Notes under the pieces: model-generated
Seen by the model: only the letters and a program-made list of their open reading frames with translations
Database searches by the model: none
Told to the model about the DNA's origin: nothing
From: Pseudomonas viridiflava
GTDB taxonomy: Bacteria; Pseudomonadota; Gammaproteobacteria; Pseudomonadales; Pseudomonadaceae
Direction of reading: 5' to 3'
NCBI RefSeq assembly: GCF_900601905.1
Contig: NZ_UWFA01000449.1
Coordinates: forward strand, 62,001 to 126,000
Length of the DNA stretch: 64,000 nucleotides
Shown here: one piece after another, positions 34,380 through 43,367 of the stretch
Layout: each line of letters begins with the position of its first letter
Numbering within the stretch: position 1 is the stretch's first letter
Position numbers and translations under genes: made by a program

Positions 34380-34844
34380 ATGAGTGTTCAATCCGTACCC
34401 GATGACTACCGCAGCCTGACTATTTATCTGGGCGTCAAAGGCGCCAGCCAGGCTATCGAGTTTTACAAGAAAGCCTTCGGCGCCGTGCAGGACTTTCGCC
34501 TCGACAGCCCGGACGGGCGAGTTGCCCACGCAGCCTTGCGCGTGGGCAACTCGATGCTGATGCTCGGTGAGCCCTGTGACGAGGGCGTACTGGGCAGTCC
34601 AGACCCACTCAACAAAGTGTCATCCGGGCTGTATTTGTACGTTGAAGATGCCGATCAGGTGTTCCGCGAGGCGCTTGAGATGGGCGCAGAGCAGATCATG
34701 CCCATGGCCGATCAGTTTTACGGTGATCGCAGCGGCACTCTGCGCGATCCCTACGGCCATGTCTGGTTTGTGGCCAGCCATAAAGAAGACCTGACCCCTG
34801 AAGAAATCCACCGGCGCGCGCAAGAAATGTTTAAACAGGCCTGA
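34380..34844 (+). CDS. VOC family (PhnB-like glyoxalase/bleomycin resistance fold) protein
   Basis: Protein of 154 residues with GAGGAG upstream. LTIYLGVKGASQAIEFYKKAFGAVQDFRLDSPDGRVAHAALRVGNSMLMLGEPC and DQFYGDRSGTLRDPYGHVWFVASHKEDLTPEEI match the PhnB-type vicinal oxygen chelate family. His and Glu ligand positions are visible but the metal and substrate are unknown. Last gene of the ECF42 group, closed by a terminator. Confidence 0.88.
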   Translation: MSVQSVPDDYRSLTIYLGVKGASQAIEFYKKAFGAVQDFRLDSPDGRVAHAALRVGNSMLMLGEPCDEGVLGSPDPLNKVSSGLYLYVEDADQVFREALEMGAEQIMPMADQFYGDRSGTLRDPYGHVWFVASHKEDLTPEEIHRRAQEMFKQA

Positions 34845-34849
34845 GTCTG

Positions 34850-34890
34850 TCAGCCCACATCTATATATGTTGTGGGCTGTTTCCTAATAC
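34850..34890 (+). terminator. Terminator of the ECF42 operon
   Basis: cagcccaca (34850-34858) pairs with tgtgggctg (34871-34879) around tctatatatgt and is followed by tttcctaat. Confidence 0.7.
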
Positions 34891-35259
34891 TGTTGGGTAA
34901 ATAAGACTTGTATGAGTAAGTTTTAGGTGGATCCAATTTTTTTGGTTCAACGCATTGTATTTGTGATGTGTGGCGTTTATCTTTTCGTTCGAAACAAGTA
35001 TTGCGACGTAACGCAGTCGTGGTTGCAAAGGGGAGTAGGGGATGTTTCTGTTGGTTGTGTAGGAAAGTTCTCTTTCAGCTAATTAATTCAATTCATAGTT
35101 CGTTATTTATCAAAGTCCTGCGACGTTGAGCAAGCTTGCGGCTGCATGGTTTTTTTGATCCGTTTTTTTTGATCCGTTATTTTCTGATCATTGATAGTCG
35201 CGGCTGCCTGGCTTTAATGCCGGGAATATAAATTATCAATAATAAAAGGGAGTTACTCG
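34880..35259. other. AT-rich leader upstream of an orphan gene
   Basis: About 380 bp of unusually AT-rich sequence with a direct repeat, ttttttgatccg, near 35151 and 35165. No gene found. It probably contains the promoter of the next gene, which has AAAGGGAG upstream of its start. Confidence 0.4.
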
Positions 35260-35997
35260 ATGGGCGTTATGATGAAAAGTGACGGTGCTCGATTGCCTGC
35301 CACATTCAGGCATGTATCGTCGTTGCCCGGTGGCGATGTTCTTCAACGTTTCAATGGCCTGGTCGCTCGGCAGCGCAAACTTTCGCAACCTCAACTGTGT
35401 GAGTGGCAGGCGAGATTACTCGGACCCAAGGGCTCTCTGGAGAACTTCTCCCGGCGAGTCAGCCGCGAAGGAAGCAGAGCCCCGGGGCTGGATTACCTGG
35501 CGGTGCCGGGAGGCGCGCGGCACCGGCTGCTCGCTGAAAAATGCGCCAACTTCGTCCTGTCCCTGTATCGCCGCCACAAAGTTACGGTCAACCCCTTCAA
35601 CGAGATGCCGCGCACGTTGTTGTGCTGTGTGATATTTGATCATTCGGCGCCTTATACCCTGGCCGAGCGCTTTGCCGCCATGCAGGCGCTGCGTCAGCAA
35701 GACAGCGCGTTTTTCATCAAGCTTATTGCAACCACGCACCATACCGTGGAGCGCCGTCTGGTGTTCATTGGCTTGCTTGAGCATTTCGATGCACTGCTGC
35801 CCATCGAACAAAGCATCTATCCACGTGATTACCGTACGGTTCAGCAAGGCCATCTCAATAGAGAGCAGGCGCTGTACGGCGCGCTGACGCTCGATAAACC
35901 GCTGAGCAAATTGTTCGAAGGGCACACGCCGCAGTGGCTGGTGGAAAATCTTGCCACCCTGGCCAGGACGGACGACGCAACGGGCGGCGCTGTTTGA
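35260..35997 (+). CDS. Hypothetical soluble protein, orphan
   Basis: Protein of 245 residues with a strong AAAGGGAG 7-8 bases before the ATG; a second ATG follows at residue 4. No signal peptide, membrane segment or motif recognised. The sequence is basic and mixed helical (LSQPQLCEWQARLLGPKGSLENFSRRVSREGSR, RTLLCCVIFDHSAPYTLAERFAAMQALRQQD). The AT-rich upstream region contrasts with its GC-rich coding sequence. A secreted effector is conceivable from the Ser/Arg-rich N-terminus, but nothing here demonstrates it. Confidence 0.65.
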   Translation: MGVMMKSDGARLPATFRHVSSLPGGDVLQRFNGLVARQRKLSQPQLCEWQARLLGPKGSLENFSRRVSREGSRAPGLDYLAVPGGARHRLLAEKCANFVLSLYRRHKVTVNPFNEMPRTLLCCVIFDHSAPYTLAERFAAMQALRQQDSAFFIKLIATTHHTVERRLVFIGLLEHFDALLPIEQSIYPRDYRTVQQGHLNREQALYGALTLDKPLSKLFEGHTPQWLVENLATLARTDDATGGAV

Positions 35998-36020
35998 GTC
36001 TGACCTTGATGCAGTTGTTG

Positions 36021-37106
36021 TCATTGCCCTGAGATGTCGACGCCCAGCCGTTGAAACGAGACCACGTTTGATTCTGCCGAGCACACTCGGTTGCGGCCCG
36101 TGGTTTTGGCGATATAGAGCGCCTTGTCAGCCTCGTTGAGCCAACTGGCCGCGTCGGGCATGTCCGGCCGGAAGGTGGCAACGCCAATGCTCAGGCTCAG
36201 TTTCAGGTGGGGCAGGCGAGGGTCGCGCAAGTTGCTGGCATCGACCCTCAATTGCTCAAGGGTTTCCCAGGCCAGCACCGCGCTGGTGTTGGGCAGGATC
36301 ACGCAGAACTCATCACCCCCGTAACGACCCGCAAGGTCAGTACCGCGCAGGCTGACAACCAGTGCCGTGCTCAAGCGCTTGAGCACGCTGTCGCCAATGA
36401 TGTGGCCTTGCGTGTCATTGATCGCCTTGAAGTGGTCGATGTCGATCAGCGCGATGGAGGTTTCACGCGACAACACCTGGCAGCGGCTGAACTCCAGCTG
36501 CAGCAGGTCCTTCCAGGAGCCGTGATTGATCAGGCCGGTCAGGCTGTCGGTGCGGCTGAGCTTGCCGAGGATATGCTTGTGCTCGCTGAGCTTGTACGAC
36601 ACCTGATAACTGGTGTAACCGACAAACATCGGATAGAGGATCAGGACCGGCAGGCAGGCGTAGATCTGCAACGGCGTGCTGTAGGACGTGAAGGATTGAT
36701 GGAACAGCAGCACCGCGATCACGGCGCCGACCGCTTGCGCCAGCGTCCCGCGCAGGAACAACGTCTTGCCCCCCGCGGCGAGGTTGTGCATGCCCATCAT
36801 GGCCAGTACGGTCACGGTGGGCAGCGGGTTGAAGCCCATGGCCCCGGCCCAGAAGCCGCCAGCCAGGGAGTCTACGAGGATGTTGCGCTTTTCCGCGTGG
36901 AACGGTTGGCGCGAGCGCGTCGCCAGCCACAGCGCAATCGGTGGCCAGATGATCGCGTTGCAGAGCATGACTGCCCAGACCCACGCAGGCGGGCGCAGCA
37001 GGTACATCGTGGCTGCAACACTGAAAAAACCAATGCCGACACCCAGGCTGCGTACCCAATAAATTCGTTTGGCAAAGGACCTTCCCTTGCCGTCGTGACT
37101 GACCAT
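36021..37106 (-). CDS. Diguanylate cyclase with MASE2 membrane sensor
   Basis: Protein of 361 residues. About six transmembrane segments in residues 12-175 have MASE2 features (YWVRSLGVGIGFFSVAATMYLL, FHAEKRNILVDSLAGGFWAGAMGFNPLP). The GGDEF domain begins with LSRTDSLTGLINHGSW and has an intact RYGGDEF active site, preceded by RGTD, the inhibitory I-site RxxD at the correct distance. It should make cyclic di-GMP, promoting the sessile state, and be feedback inhibited. Monocistronic. Confidence 0.92.
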   Translation of the reverse strand: MVSHDGKGRSFAKRIYWVRSLGVGIGFFSVAATMYLLRPPAWVWAVMLCNAIIWPPIALWLATRSRQPFHAEKRNILVDSLAGGFWAGAMGFNPLPTVTVLAMMGMHNLAAGGKTLFLRGTLAQAVGAVIAVLLFHQSFTSYSTPLQIYACLPVLILYPMFVGYTSYQVSYKLSEHKHILGKLSRTDSLTGLINHGSWKDLLQLEFSRCQVLSRETSIALIDIDHFKAINDTQGHIIGDSVLKRLSTALVVSLRGTDLAGRYGGDEFCVILPNTSAVLAWETLEQLRVDASNLRDPRLPHLKLSLSIGVATFRPDMPDAASWLNEADKALYIAKTTGRNRVCSAESNVVSFQRLGVDISGQ

Positions 37107-37269
37107 GGCGCTCTACCGATATTTGCTGCTGATGGCCTGTAAACCGTGGCTCAGGCGCAAATAGCGGAGTTTGGCCTTCCCGCTCCTTGCTGGGAAGAGC
37201 CATTTGCCATTATTGAACAATACCGTCACAAATTGTCGCTGCTTGTCACACTTCGGGCAGGTTAGCGGG

Positions 37270-38466
37270 TCAATTGCGCTTCATTTGGATAGCGACAAGC
37301 GCGGTGGCTATCGCAAGCAGTGCAACCGCCGCCGCCACGTAGCCCACAGCAGGCAACCCGAGCTGGTCGATGGTCAGGCCGCCGATCACCGAGCCCAGGC
37401 CGATGCCTGCGTTGGCGGCCGAGACATTCAGCGTGCCTGCCAGTGCCTGAGCCTGAGGCGCGGTCTGCATGACGCGGATCTGGCAAATGGGGAACAACGC
37501 CGTATGCGCCACACCCCAGACCAGCAGCACTGCGCAAAGCAGCGGCACGGAACCGGCAGCCGGCACACTGGCGCTCATGCCCACCGCCAGCAGCAAGGCG
37601 AACACGATGGTCGAGCCCAGCGGACTGGCGTCCACGTAACGACCACCCAGGCCATTGCCGATCAGGCCAACCGCACCAAAGCCCATCAGCCACCAGCCCA
37701 CTTGCGCAGGCGGGACCATGGCGATGCGTTCCAGGGTGTCAGCCAGGTAGGTGTAGGCGGTGAACATTGCCGTAAACAGCAGAATCGACAGCAGCAAGTT
37801 GATGATGAAGCGCGGGTCAGCGAGGATTTTCGCCTGTTTGGCCAGGCCGACTTTCTCGGTAGGAGCAATCGACGGCATGACCCTCCACAACAGCAACGCC
37901 ATCAACAGCGACAGCACCGTCAACGCCCAGAACGCCCCTCGCCAGCCCACTGCATCGGCAAACAGCGTGCCCAGCGGAATGCCAAACAGCATGGCGGCGG
38001 AAATCCCCAGGTAGACCCTGGCGACCGCCTTGCCGGCCTGTTTCGGGCCTGCCATCAAGCCGGCCGTTTCACTGGCAGTCCCCCAGAACACCGGCAACGC
38101 CAGCGCCGGGATGAACCGCGCAAACGCCAATACCCAGATGCTGCTCGACAGCGCCGCCAGCGCATTGGACGCGGCAAAGATCGTCAGGATGGCGATAAAG
38201 GTCTTTTTGCGATCCAGGTGCGACAGCATCGCCGTCAGGGGTGGGCCGAACAGCATCACGGTGAAGGCGAACAGAGTCACCAGCAAGCCAGCATCGGAGA
38301 TGGTAATCCCCAGATCCCGCGCCATCGCAGGTAATAGCCCGATGATCAGGAACTCGGTGGTCACGATCACGAAGCCGGCCAGCGCCAGAATCGCAATCGC
38401 CATATTCGCGCCAGTGGCGCTTTCGCCGCTGGCAGAACCAGCAGCGGTGGTGTTGACGGAAGACAT
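37270..38466 (-). CDS. MFS efflux permease, AraJ/YdhP type
   Basis: Protein of 398 residues from ATG 38466. Twelve hydrophobic helices; VTTEFLIIGLLPAMARDLGITISDAGLLVTLFAFTVMLFGPPLTAMLSHLDRKKTF is the sugar/drug efflux DHA1 pattern. Located in the inner membrane as a proton-coupled exporter. It is divergent from the LysR gene by 110 bp, so that regulator probably controls it. Confidence 0.88.
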   Translation of the reverse strand: MSSVNTTAAGSASGESATGANMAIAILALAGFVIVTTEFLIIGLLPAMARDLGITISDAGLLVTLFAFTVMLFGPPLTAMLSHLDRKKTFIAILTIFAASNALAALSSSIWVLAFARFIPALALPVFWGTASETAGLMAGPKQAGKAVARVYLGISAAMLFGIPLGTLFADAVGWRGAFWALTVLSLLMALLLWRVMPSIAPTEKVGLAKQAKILADPRFIINLLLSILLFTAMFTAYTYLADTLERIAMVPPAQVGWWLMGFGAVGLIGNGLGGRYVDASPLGSTIVFALLLAVGMSASVPAAGSVPLLCAVLLVWGVAHTALFPICQIRVMQTAPQAQALAGTLNVSAANAGIGLGSVIGGLTIDQLGLPAVGYVAAAVALLAIATALVAIQMKRN

Positions 38467-38576
38467 GCAAATCACTCGGATGAAAAGATGGCGCTAGCCT
38501 ATTGGAGAAAGCGCTTCTTATCTTTGGTGATTTTTCCGTGCATTATGGAATCCATTTCTTTAATGGCGGCATGCTC

Positions 38577-39485
38577 ATGATCTCTGCTGATCGTCTCAAA
38601 GGCATCTCGACTTTTGTTGCGGTGGCCAACGCAGGCAGCTTTACCGCTGCCGCCGAGCGTTTGAGCCTGACCAATTCGGCGGTCAGCAAAAGCATCGCCC
38701 GCCTTGAAGCGCGCCTGGGCATGCGCCTGTTCGAGCGCACCACCCGCAGCCTGGCGTTGAGCGAGGAAGGGGCCGCGTATTACGCCGTCTGCACGCGCAT
38801 CCTCAATGAACTGGAAGACGCCGAAACCGCACTCGCTTCCCAGCGCTCGGAACCTGCCGGGCACCTGCGCGTGGACTTACCCGCGTCGTTCGGGCGGATC
38901 CACGTATTGCCGCTGATTCTGGCGTTCGCCGACGAGCATCCCAAACTGCGCCCGCACGTGTCCTTCACGGATCGTTTTGTCGACCTGATCGAGGAGGGCA
39001 TCGACATTGCCGTGCGCATTGGTGGCCCGGCGGCGTGGCCCATCACCCTGGGCCATCGCTATCTGGGCACCGAACGACTGATCTTCTGTGCAGCGCCGCT
39101 GTATCTTCACCGCCACGGTACGCCGCAGACCTTTGACGAACTGGCCGAGCATGCCTGCGTTCTGTACGGCAACGCCTCTGGCAGCTCCAGCCCGTGGGTG
39201 ATCATCGACGCGACCGGGCAGACCGAATTGCGCACGGTGCCCGGGCGCATCGTGGTCGGTAACGGCGAAGCCCAGGTGGCCGCGGTGGTGGCGGGCAGCG
39301 GCGTTGCGCAACTGGCGACCTGGTTGATCACAGACCAACTGCAACGCGGCGAACTGGTGGAGATTCTTCCGCACCTGGCCACCGAAGGTCTGGACCTGCA
39401 CCTGGCGTGGCCCCGCAAGCGTGAAGCCCTGCCCAAAGTGCATCAGATGGTGGAGAGGCTGTGTGCGGTGTTGAAGATGGATTAA
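38577..39485 (+). CDS. LysR-family transcriptional regulator
   Basis: Protein of about 302 residues; ATG 38577 chosen because GGCGG lies seven bases upstream (ATG 38571 is the alternative). The N-terminal HTH is LKGISTFVAVANAGSFTAAAERLSLTNSAVSKSIARLEARLGMRLFERTTRSLALSEEG. The effector domain follows. LysR proteins of this subgroup often act on a divergent gene, here the MFS exporter. Confidence 0.92.
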   Translation: MISADRLKGISTFVAVANAGSFTAAAERLSLTNSAVSKSIARLEARLGMRLFERTTRSLALSEEGAAYYAVCTRILNELEDAETALASQRSEPAGHLRVDLPASFGRIHVLPLILAFADEHPKLRPHVSFTDRFVDLIEEGIDIAVRIGGPAAWPITLGHRYLGTERLIFCAAPLYLHRHGTPQTFDELAEHACVLYGNASGSSSPWVIIDATGQTELRTVPGRIVVGNGEAQVAAVVAGSGVAQLATWLITDQLQRGELVEILPHLATEGLDLHLAWPRKREALPKVHQMVERLCAVLKMD

Positions 39486-39559
39486 AGCTTTTGAATAAGG
39501 CCGAGATTCTGCAGGCCAGCCCCGGATTTGTAGGAGTTGTCGGAAGTTACGACGGCGAC

Positions 39560-39590
39560 GAATGCGGTGTGTCTGACCCACCGCATTCGT
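39560..39590. repeat. Short hairpin of a second dispersed repeat
   Basis: gaatgcggtg pairs with ccaccgcattc. The surrounding text (tgtaggagttgtcggaagttacgacgg) resembles the sequence at 41580-41625 (tgtaggagccgccggaggttacgacgg), so both belong to one repeat family. Confidence 0.55.
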
Positions 39591-39729
39591 GACCGTCATA
39601 ACCTTTGATTGTTTCCACAGATTCTGCGTTTACCCAGAGACGCCGACAGCCGCCGAATTCTGGTTGCCAGATAAGGGCCAAGACGGTATCTATCCACCAC
39701 TAGATCCTTTCGACAGCCAGGAAGTCGTC

Positions 39730-40365
39730 ATGCCCGAACTCGCAAGCTTAATCACCTTCTCTCTGATTTGCCTCGGCATGGTGCTCACGCCCGGCCCGAA
39801 CATGGTTTACCTCATTTCCCGTTCCATTTCCCAAGGCCCCAAAGCCGGGCTGATTTCATTGGGCGGCGTGGGTGTGGGCTTTCTCTTCTATATGCTCTGC
39901 GCCGCATTCGGCATTACCGGTCTGGTGATGGCCGTTCCCTACGCTTACGACGTATTGCGCGTCGCAGGTGCCCTGTACTTGCTGTACCTGGCCTGGCAAG
40001 CACTCAAGCCCGGCGGCCGCTCCCCGTTCCAGATCAAGGAACTGCCTCGCGACAGCAACAAACAGCTGTTCCTGATGGGCCTGATGACCAACCTGCTGAA
40101 CCCGAAAGTTGCCGTGCTGTACCTGTCGCTGCTGCCGCAATTCATCAGCGTCGACAGCGGCGCCAGCATCCTGAGCCAATCTCTGATCCTGGGCACCACC
40201 CAAACGCTGATCAGCCTGAGCGTCAACGCCATGATCGCCCTGGCTGCAGGCTCCATCGCCGTCTTCCTCACTCAACGCCCGACCTGGGCGATGGTCCAGA
40301 AGTGGCTGATGGGCACCGTGTTGTGTGGGTTGGCGGTGAAGATGCTGGTGGAAGGGCGGCGTTAA
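39730..40365 (+). CDS. LysE family amino-acid exporter
   Basis: Protein of 211 residues from ATG 39730, with AGGAAG upstream; a long in-frame extension to 39589 is not credible. It begins LASLITFSLICLGMVLTPGPNMVYLISRSISQGPKAGLISLGGVGVGF, the LysE signature, with six helices and NPKVAVLYLSLLPQF. Second LysE paralogue in this window. Substrate unknown. Confidence 0.9.
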   Translation: MPELASLITFSLICLGMVLTPGPNMVYLISRSISQGPKAGLISLGGVGVGFLFYMLCAAFGITGLVMAVPYAYDVLRVAGALYLLYLAWQALKPGGRSPFQIKELPRDSNKQLFLMGLMTNLLNPKVAVLYLSLLPQFISVDSGASILSQSLILGTTQTLISLSVNAMIALAAGSIAVFLTQRPTWAMVQKWLMGTVLCGLAVKMLVEGRR

Positions 40366-40423
40366 TCTGGCTGGGTAAATGCTGCTTTTCAGGCAGCAAT
40401 CGCAGCTTGGAAAGCAGCACTTA

Positions 40424-41002
40424 TCACTTCTTGTTATCCGTGATCGCCTTCAGCAACTCCCCGTGCGCCTTGGCGTCTTTTTCCAGGGAGATCACGTTGA
40501 TCATCGCCGTGCGCCTGCCTGCCGCAGCCGTTACGGTGCTGCTCAGCACCTTGCCACCATCGACGCTGCCGGAAATATCCAGCTGCCGCACGCCCAGGCC
40601 GCGGCGCACCATCTTCTTCTCGCCGAGCTGCTTGAAGTTCTGATAGCTGGCCTTCTGCTGCTCGACCGTCGCGGCAATAATCCCGTCCAGGGTGGCCTTG
40701 TCATTGCTCGACACTTTCTCTGCAGAATCCAGTGGCGTCTCGGTGACAATCACCACCCGCTTGGCGGCCTTGTTCATATAAAGAGAACCAGTCACGCCTG
40801 CTGCCCTGGCCTTGTCATCAATCTCGGGCATCGGGCTTTTCACGTAATCCTTGGGCAAGCGAAACACCAGGCGCCCACCCAGCAGTGAGACCTTCTGCAG
40901 GCTCGACGCTTGCTGTCTGGTTGCGGCGATGACGTCTGCACTCTGCAGGCTCATCAGCAGCGCAGCAGTCAGCACGACGGTTTTACAACTGAAAAACCGC
41001 AT
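40424..41002 (-). CDS. Exported hypothetical protein, DcrB-like
   Basis: Protein of 192 residues with GAGGA upstream. Signal peptide ends around residue 27 (DVIAAT). The mature part begins LLGGRLVFRLPKDYVKSP and contains AAKRVVIVTETPLDS, then TLDGIIAATVEQQKASYQNFKQLGEKKMVRRGL, a layout similar to DcrB/PsbP-like proteins. Located in the periplasm; function unknown. Confidence 0.65.
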   Translation of the reverse strand: MRFFSCKTVVLTAALLMSLQSADVIAATRQQASSLQKVSLLGGRLVFRLPKDYVKSPMPEIDDKARAAGVTGSLYMNKAAKRVVIVTETPLDSAEKVSSNDKATLDGIIAATVEQQKASYQNFKQLGEKKMVRRGLGVRQLDISGSVDGGKVLSSTVTAAAGRRTAMINVISLEKDAKAHGELLKAITDNKK

Positions 41003-41159
41003 GGGGTTTCCTCATAAGGGCTGGGTCAGTAACGAATGGTGGCATCCTGCCTTAATGGGGGATTGAAGTCGAACGACGGTGGAAAAACCGGCTGAATGTA
41101 TGTCAGCACTACCGACACTTTTTGTATCCGGTCGGGAAATAGTCTCAGCAGTGGCGAGA

Positions 41160-41525
41160 CTATTTCCCGATCGGCGCCAACATCGCCCGAATCCCCCGAC
41201 ACTTCGGATAATCCCCACACCCCCAGAAGTTGCCACCAGCATTACCCCCAGTGCGCGCCACCTTGACCACCATGGGTTTCTTGCAATGCGGGCAGGCCGG
41301 GGTTTTGGGCGGCGGTACTGCGTTGGGCACGGCCTTCGGTTTGGGCTTTCTGGTTTTGCGAGTGAGGGGCGGCGTGGCAGGTTGGGAAGCAGCAGGCTGG
41401 GCGTCTGCGAGCGGATCCGTCATGTGCGACCCCGCCGTGTGCCCACGAAGCTGTCGAACCCAGGCAGCCGCCCGAGCAAGCCAAGTCCTGAAGCGATTGT
41501 GTTTCGTGGTCATGGGCGAAGTCAT
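41160..41525 (-). CDS. Topoisomerase-type C4 zinc-finger protein
   Basis: Protein of 121 residues (ATG 41513 also possible). The N-terminal 75 residues are basic and Pro-rich, probably disordered. The C-terminus holds ACPHCKKPMVVKVARTGGNAGGNFWGCGDYPKCRG, a topoisomerase DNA-binding C4 zinc finger (PF01396) with four cysteines. It probably binds single-stranded nucleic acid; as a stand-alone protein its role is not known. Confidence 0.82.
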   Translation of the reverse strand: MTSPMTTKHNRFRTWLARAAAWVRQLRGHTAGSHMTDPLADAQPAASQPATPPLTRKTRKPKPKAVPNAVPPPKTPACPHCKKPMVVKVARTGGNAGGNFWGCGDYPKCRGIRAMLAPIGK

Positions 41526-41823
41526 TCAGAGGCGGACAGGGGCGGACTTTAACAAAAGCTGGGGCAAACGACGCACCGCTGTAGGAGCCGCCGGAGGTTA
41601 CGACGGGCGCGAAAGCGGTGCATCGGGCCGATGCAAAACCCCACCCCACCCCACCACGCCAAATTCGCCACACCCCAGCACAATGATGGCCTAGCGCTAT
41701 ACCGTTCAGCTGATATCCAAAGTCGTAATGCCATAATGATGGCAATCCGACGAGCGTCACTCACGGCCTTTCTATCATTGCCGACACAATGCCCGAACAG
41801 TCACTCACTTTGGGTATAACACT

Positions 41824-43035
41824 ATGGTTTCGACGGTCACCTCCTACACGGATGCACGCAACAAAGCTGTAACCGGTCAAGGCAACGATGGCGTGGTTAT
41901 GGTATCCACAGGAGGTGGTTATTACGGTACAGGCGTTTTGTTGTTTGGCGGTCAGGCGATCCTGACGGCGGCCCATTTGTTCAAGAATGGCACCAACAAC
42001 ACCTCGGTTACCTTCGAAACCACAGCCGGTAAACAGACCCTGGCTGCGAACAAGGTCGACGTGATGTCGAACTACGACTCGGTCAACCTCAATAACGACC
42101 TGGCGATTGTCTGGCTCAAGGGCCACGCCCCGGTCGGCGCGGAACGTTACGACCTGTACCGCGACGCCAACGAAATCGGCCAAACCATGACCATGGTCGG
42201 CTATGGCGTCCCCGGCACCGGCGCTTCGGGCGTATCCAGCAACTATTCGGGCGCGCCAATCCGCCAGATCGCCTCGAACAAATTCGATGCCGACGCCGCT
42301 GCGCTCAAAGCCAAGATGGGCAACTACATCTCTTGGAACCCCAAGGCTGGCACCCAGTTGATCGCCGACTTCGATGATGGCACCGCTGCCCACGATGCGC
42401 TGGGCAGCCTGCTCGGGATTCGCGACACCGGCCTTGGCCAGAAAGAAGGCATCCTCAGCGCTGGCGACAGCGGCGGCCCGGCGTTCATCAACGGCAAAAT
42501 CGCCGGCATCGCCAGCTCGATCAACAGCATGTACCTCAACGGTGCCCACCCGGACGTCGACAACAGCCTCAACAGCAGCTACGGCGAAATCGGCGCCTGG
42601 TCACGCATCAGCGCCTTCCAGGAAACCATCGACAAGGCGATCCGCGCCAGCTACACCGACGCGCCGACGAAAATGTCTGATGTCAAGACCAGCGTTGTCG
42701 AAGGCAGCACCGGTGCCAGCAACGCCTACTTCCTGGTCCAGTTCAACGGCACCCGCAGCGACCCCAACCAGGTTGTCAGCCTCAACTTCACCACCCGCGA
42801 TGGCACCGCCAAAGCCGGCGAAGACTACCTGGCCACCAAAGGCACCCTGAACTTCTACGCTGGCGAAACCCAGGCCGTGGTCGCCGTCGAAGTACTCGGC
42901 GACTACAAATGGGAAGCCAACGAAACCTTCTACATGGACTTCACCAACCCGGCCGATGCCAGCCACGGGCAAAACATCATCATGACCGGCATGCGCACCA
43001 TCGTTAACGATGACGGGTTGTTTGGTTGGGCTTGA
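41824..43035 (+). CDS. Trypsin-like serine protease with C-terminal Calx-beta domain
   Basis: Protein of 403 residues. Triad residues are His51 (TAAH), Asp92 (NNDLAIV) and Ser216 (GDSGGP). A Calx-beta domain occupies about 280-395 (DGTAKAGEDYLATKGTLNFYAGETQAVVAVEVLGD). No signal peptide is present; related proteins are exported by type I secretion, although no clear C-terminal secretion signal or T1SS genes lie beside it. It is likely an extracellular protease. Very GC-rich third positions fit the core genome. Confidence 0.88.
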   Translation: MVSTVTSYTDARNKAVTGQGNDGVVMVSTGGGYYGTGVLLFGGQAILTAAHLFKNGTNNTSVTFETTAGKQTLAANKVDVMSNYDSVNLNNDLAIVWLKGHAPVGAERYDLYRDANEIGQTMTMVGYGVPGTGASGVSSNYSGAPIRQIASNKFDADAAALKAKMGNYISWNPKAGTQLIADFDDGTAAHDALGSLLGIRDTGLGQKEGILSAGDSGGPAFINGKIAGIASSINSMYLNGAHPDVDNSLNSSYGEIGAWSRISAFQETIDKAIRASYTDAPTKMSDVKTSVVEGSTGASNAYFLVQFNGTRSDPNQVVSLNFTTRDGTAKAGEDYLATKGTLNFYAGETQAVVAVEVLGDYKWEANETFYMDFTNPADASHGQNIIMTGMRTIVNDDGLFGWA

Positions 43036-43367
43036 TCGAAGGTCAAAAAAAGTCAGTGGCGTAATCAGGGCACGGTACAAGCTGGTAGGACACATCGTTC
43101 TATCAGCTAAGGATTAGCCACGAGAAAGGCAGGAATCAGCTTGATTGCCGCGCTGGCATATCTCGCCCAAACACGTAGGAGCGCGCTTGCCCGCGATGAC
43201 GCCAGCCCGACCAACCCCATTTCAATCCATCCTCTTCCCCTGCAACATGACCACTCTTCTGCCGCCAGCGCGAAGAGCGCTATGCTGGATTCCGCTCGGC
43301 GTGTCTCCAGCCTGAGGATAAAATTATTAACATTCGGAAGAATCGTATTGATAAAACCCGGCACCCC
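43036..43367. other. Intergenic gap, REP-like arm
   Basis: About 330 bp with a single REP-like arm (gtaggagcgcgcttgcccgcgatgac near 43175). No gene supported between the protease and the AraC regulator. Confidence 0.5.
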
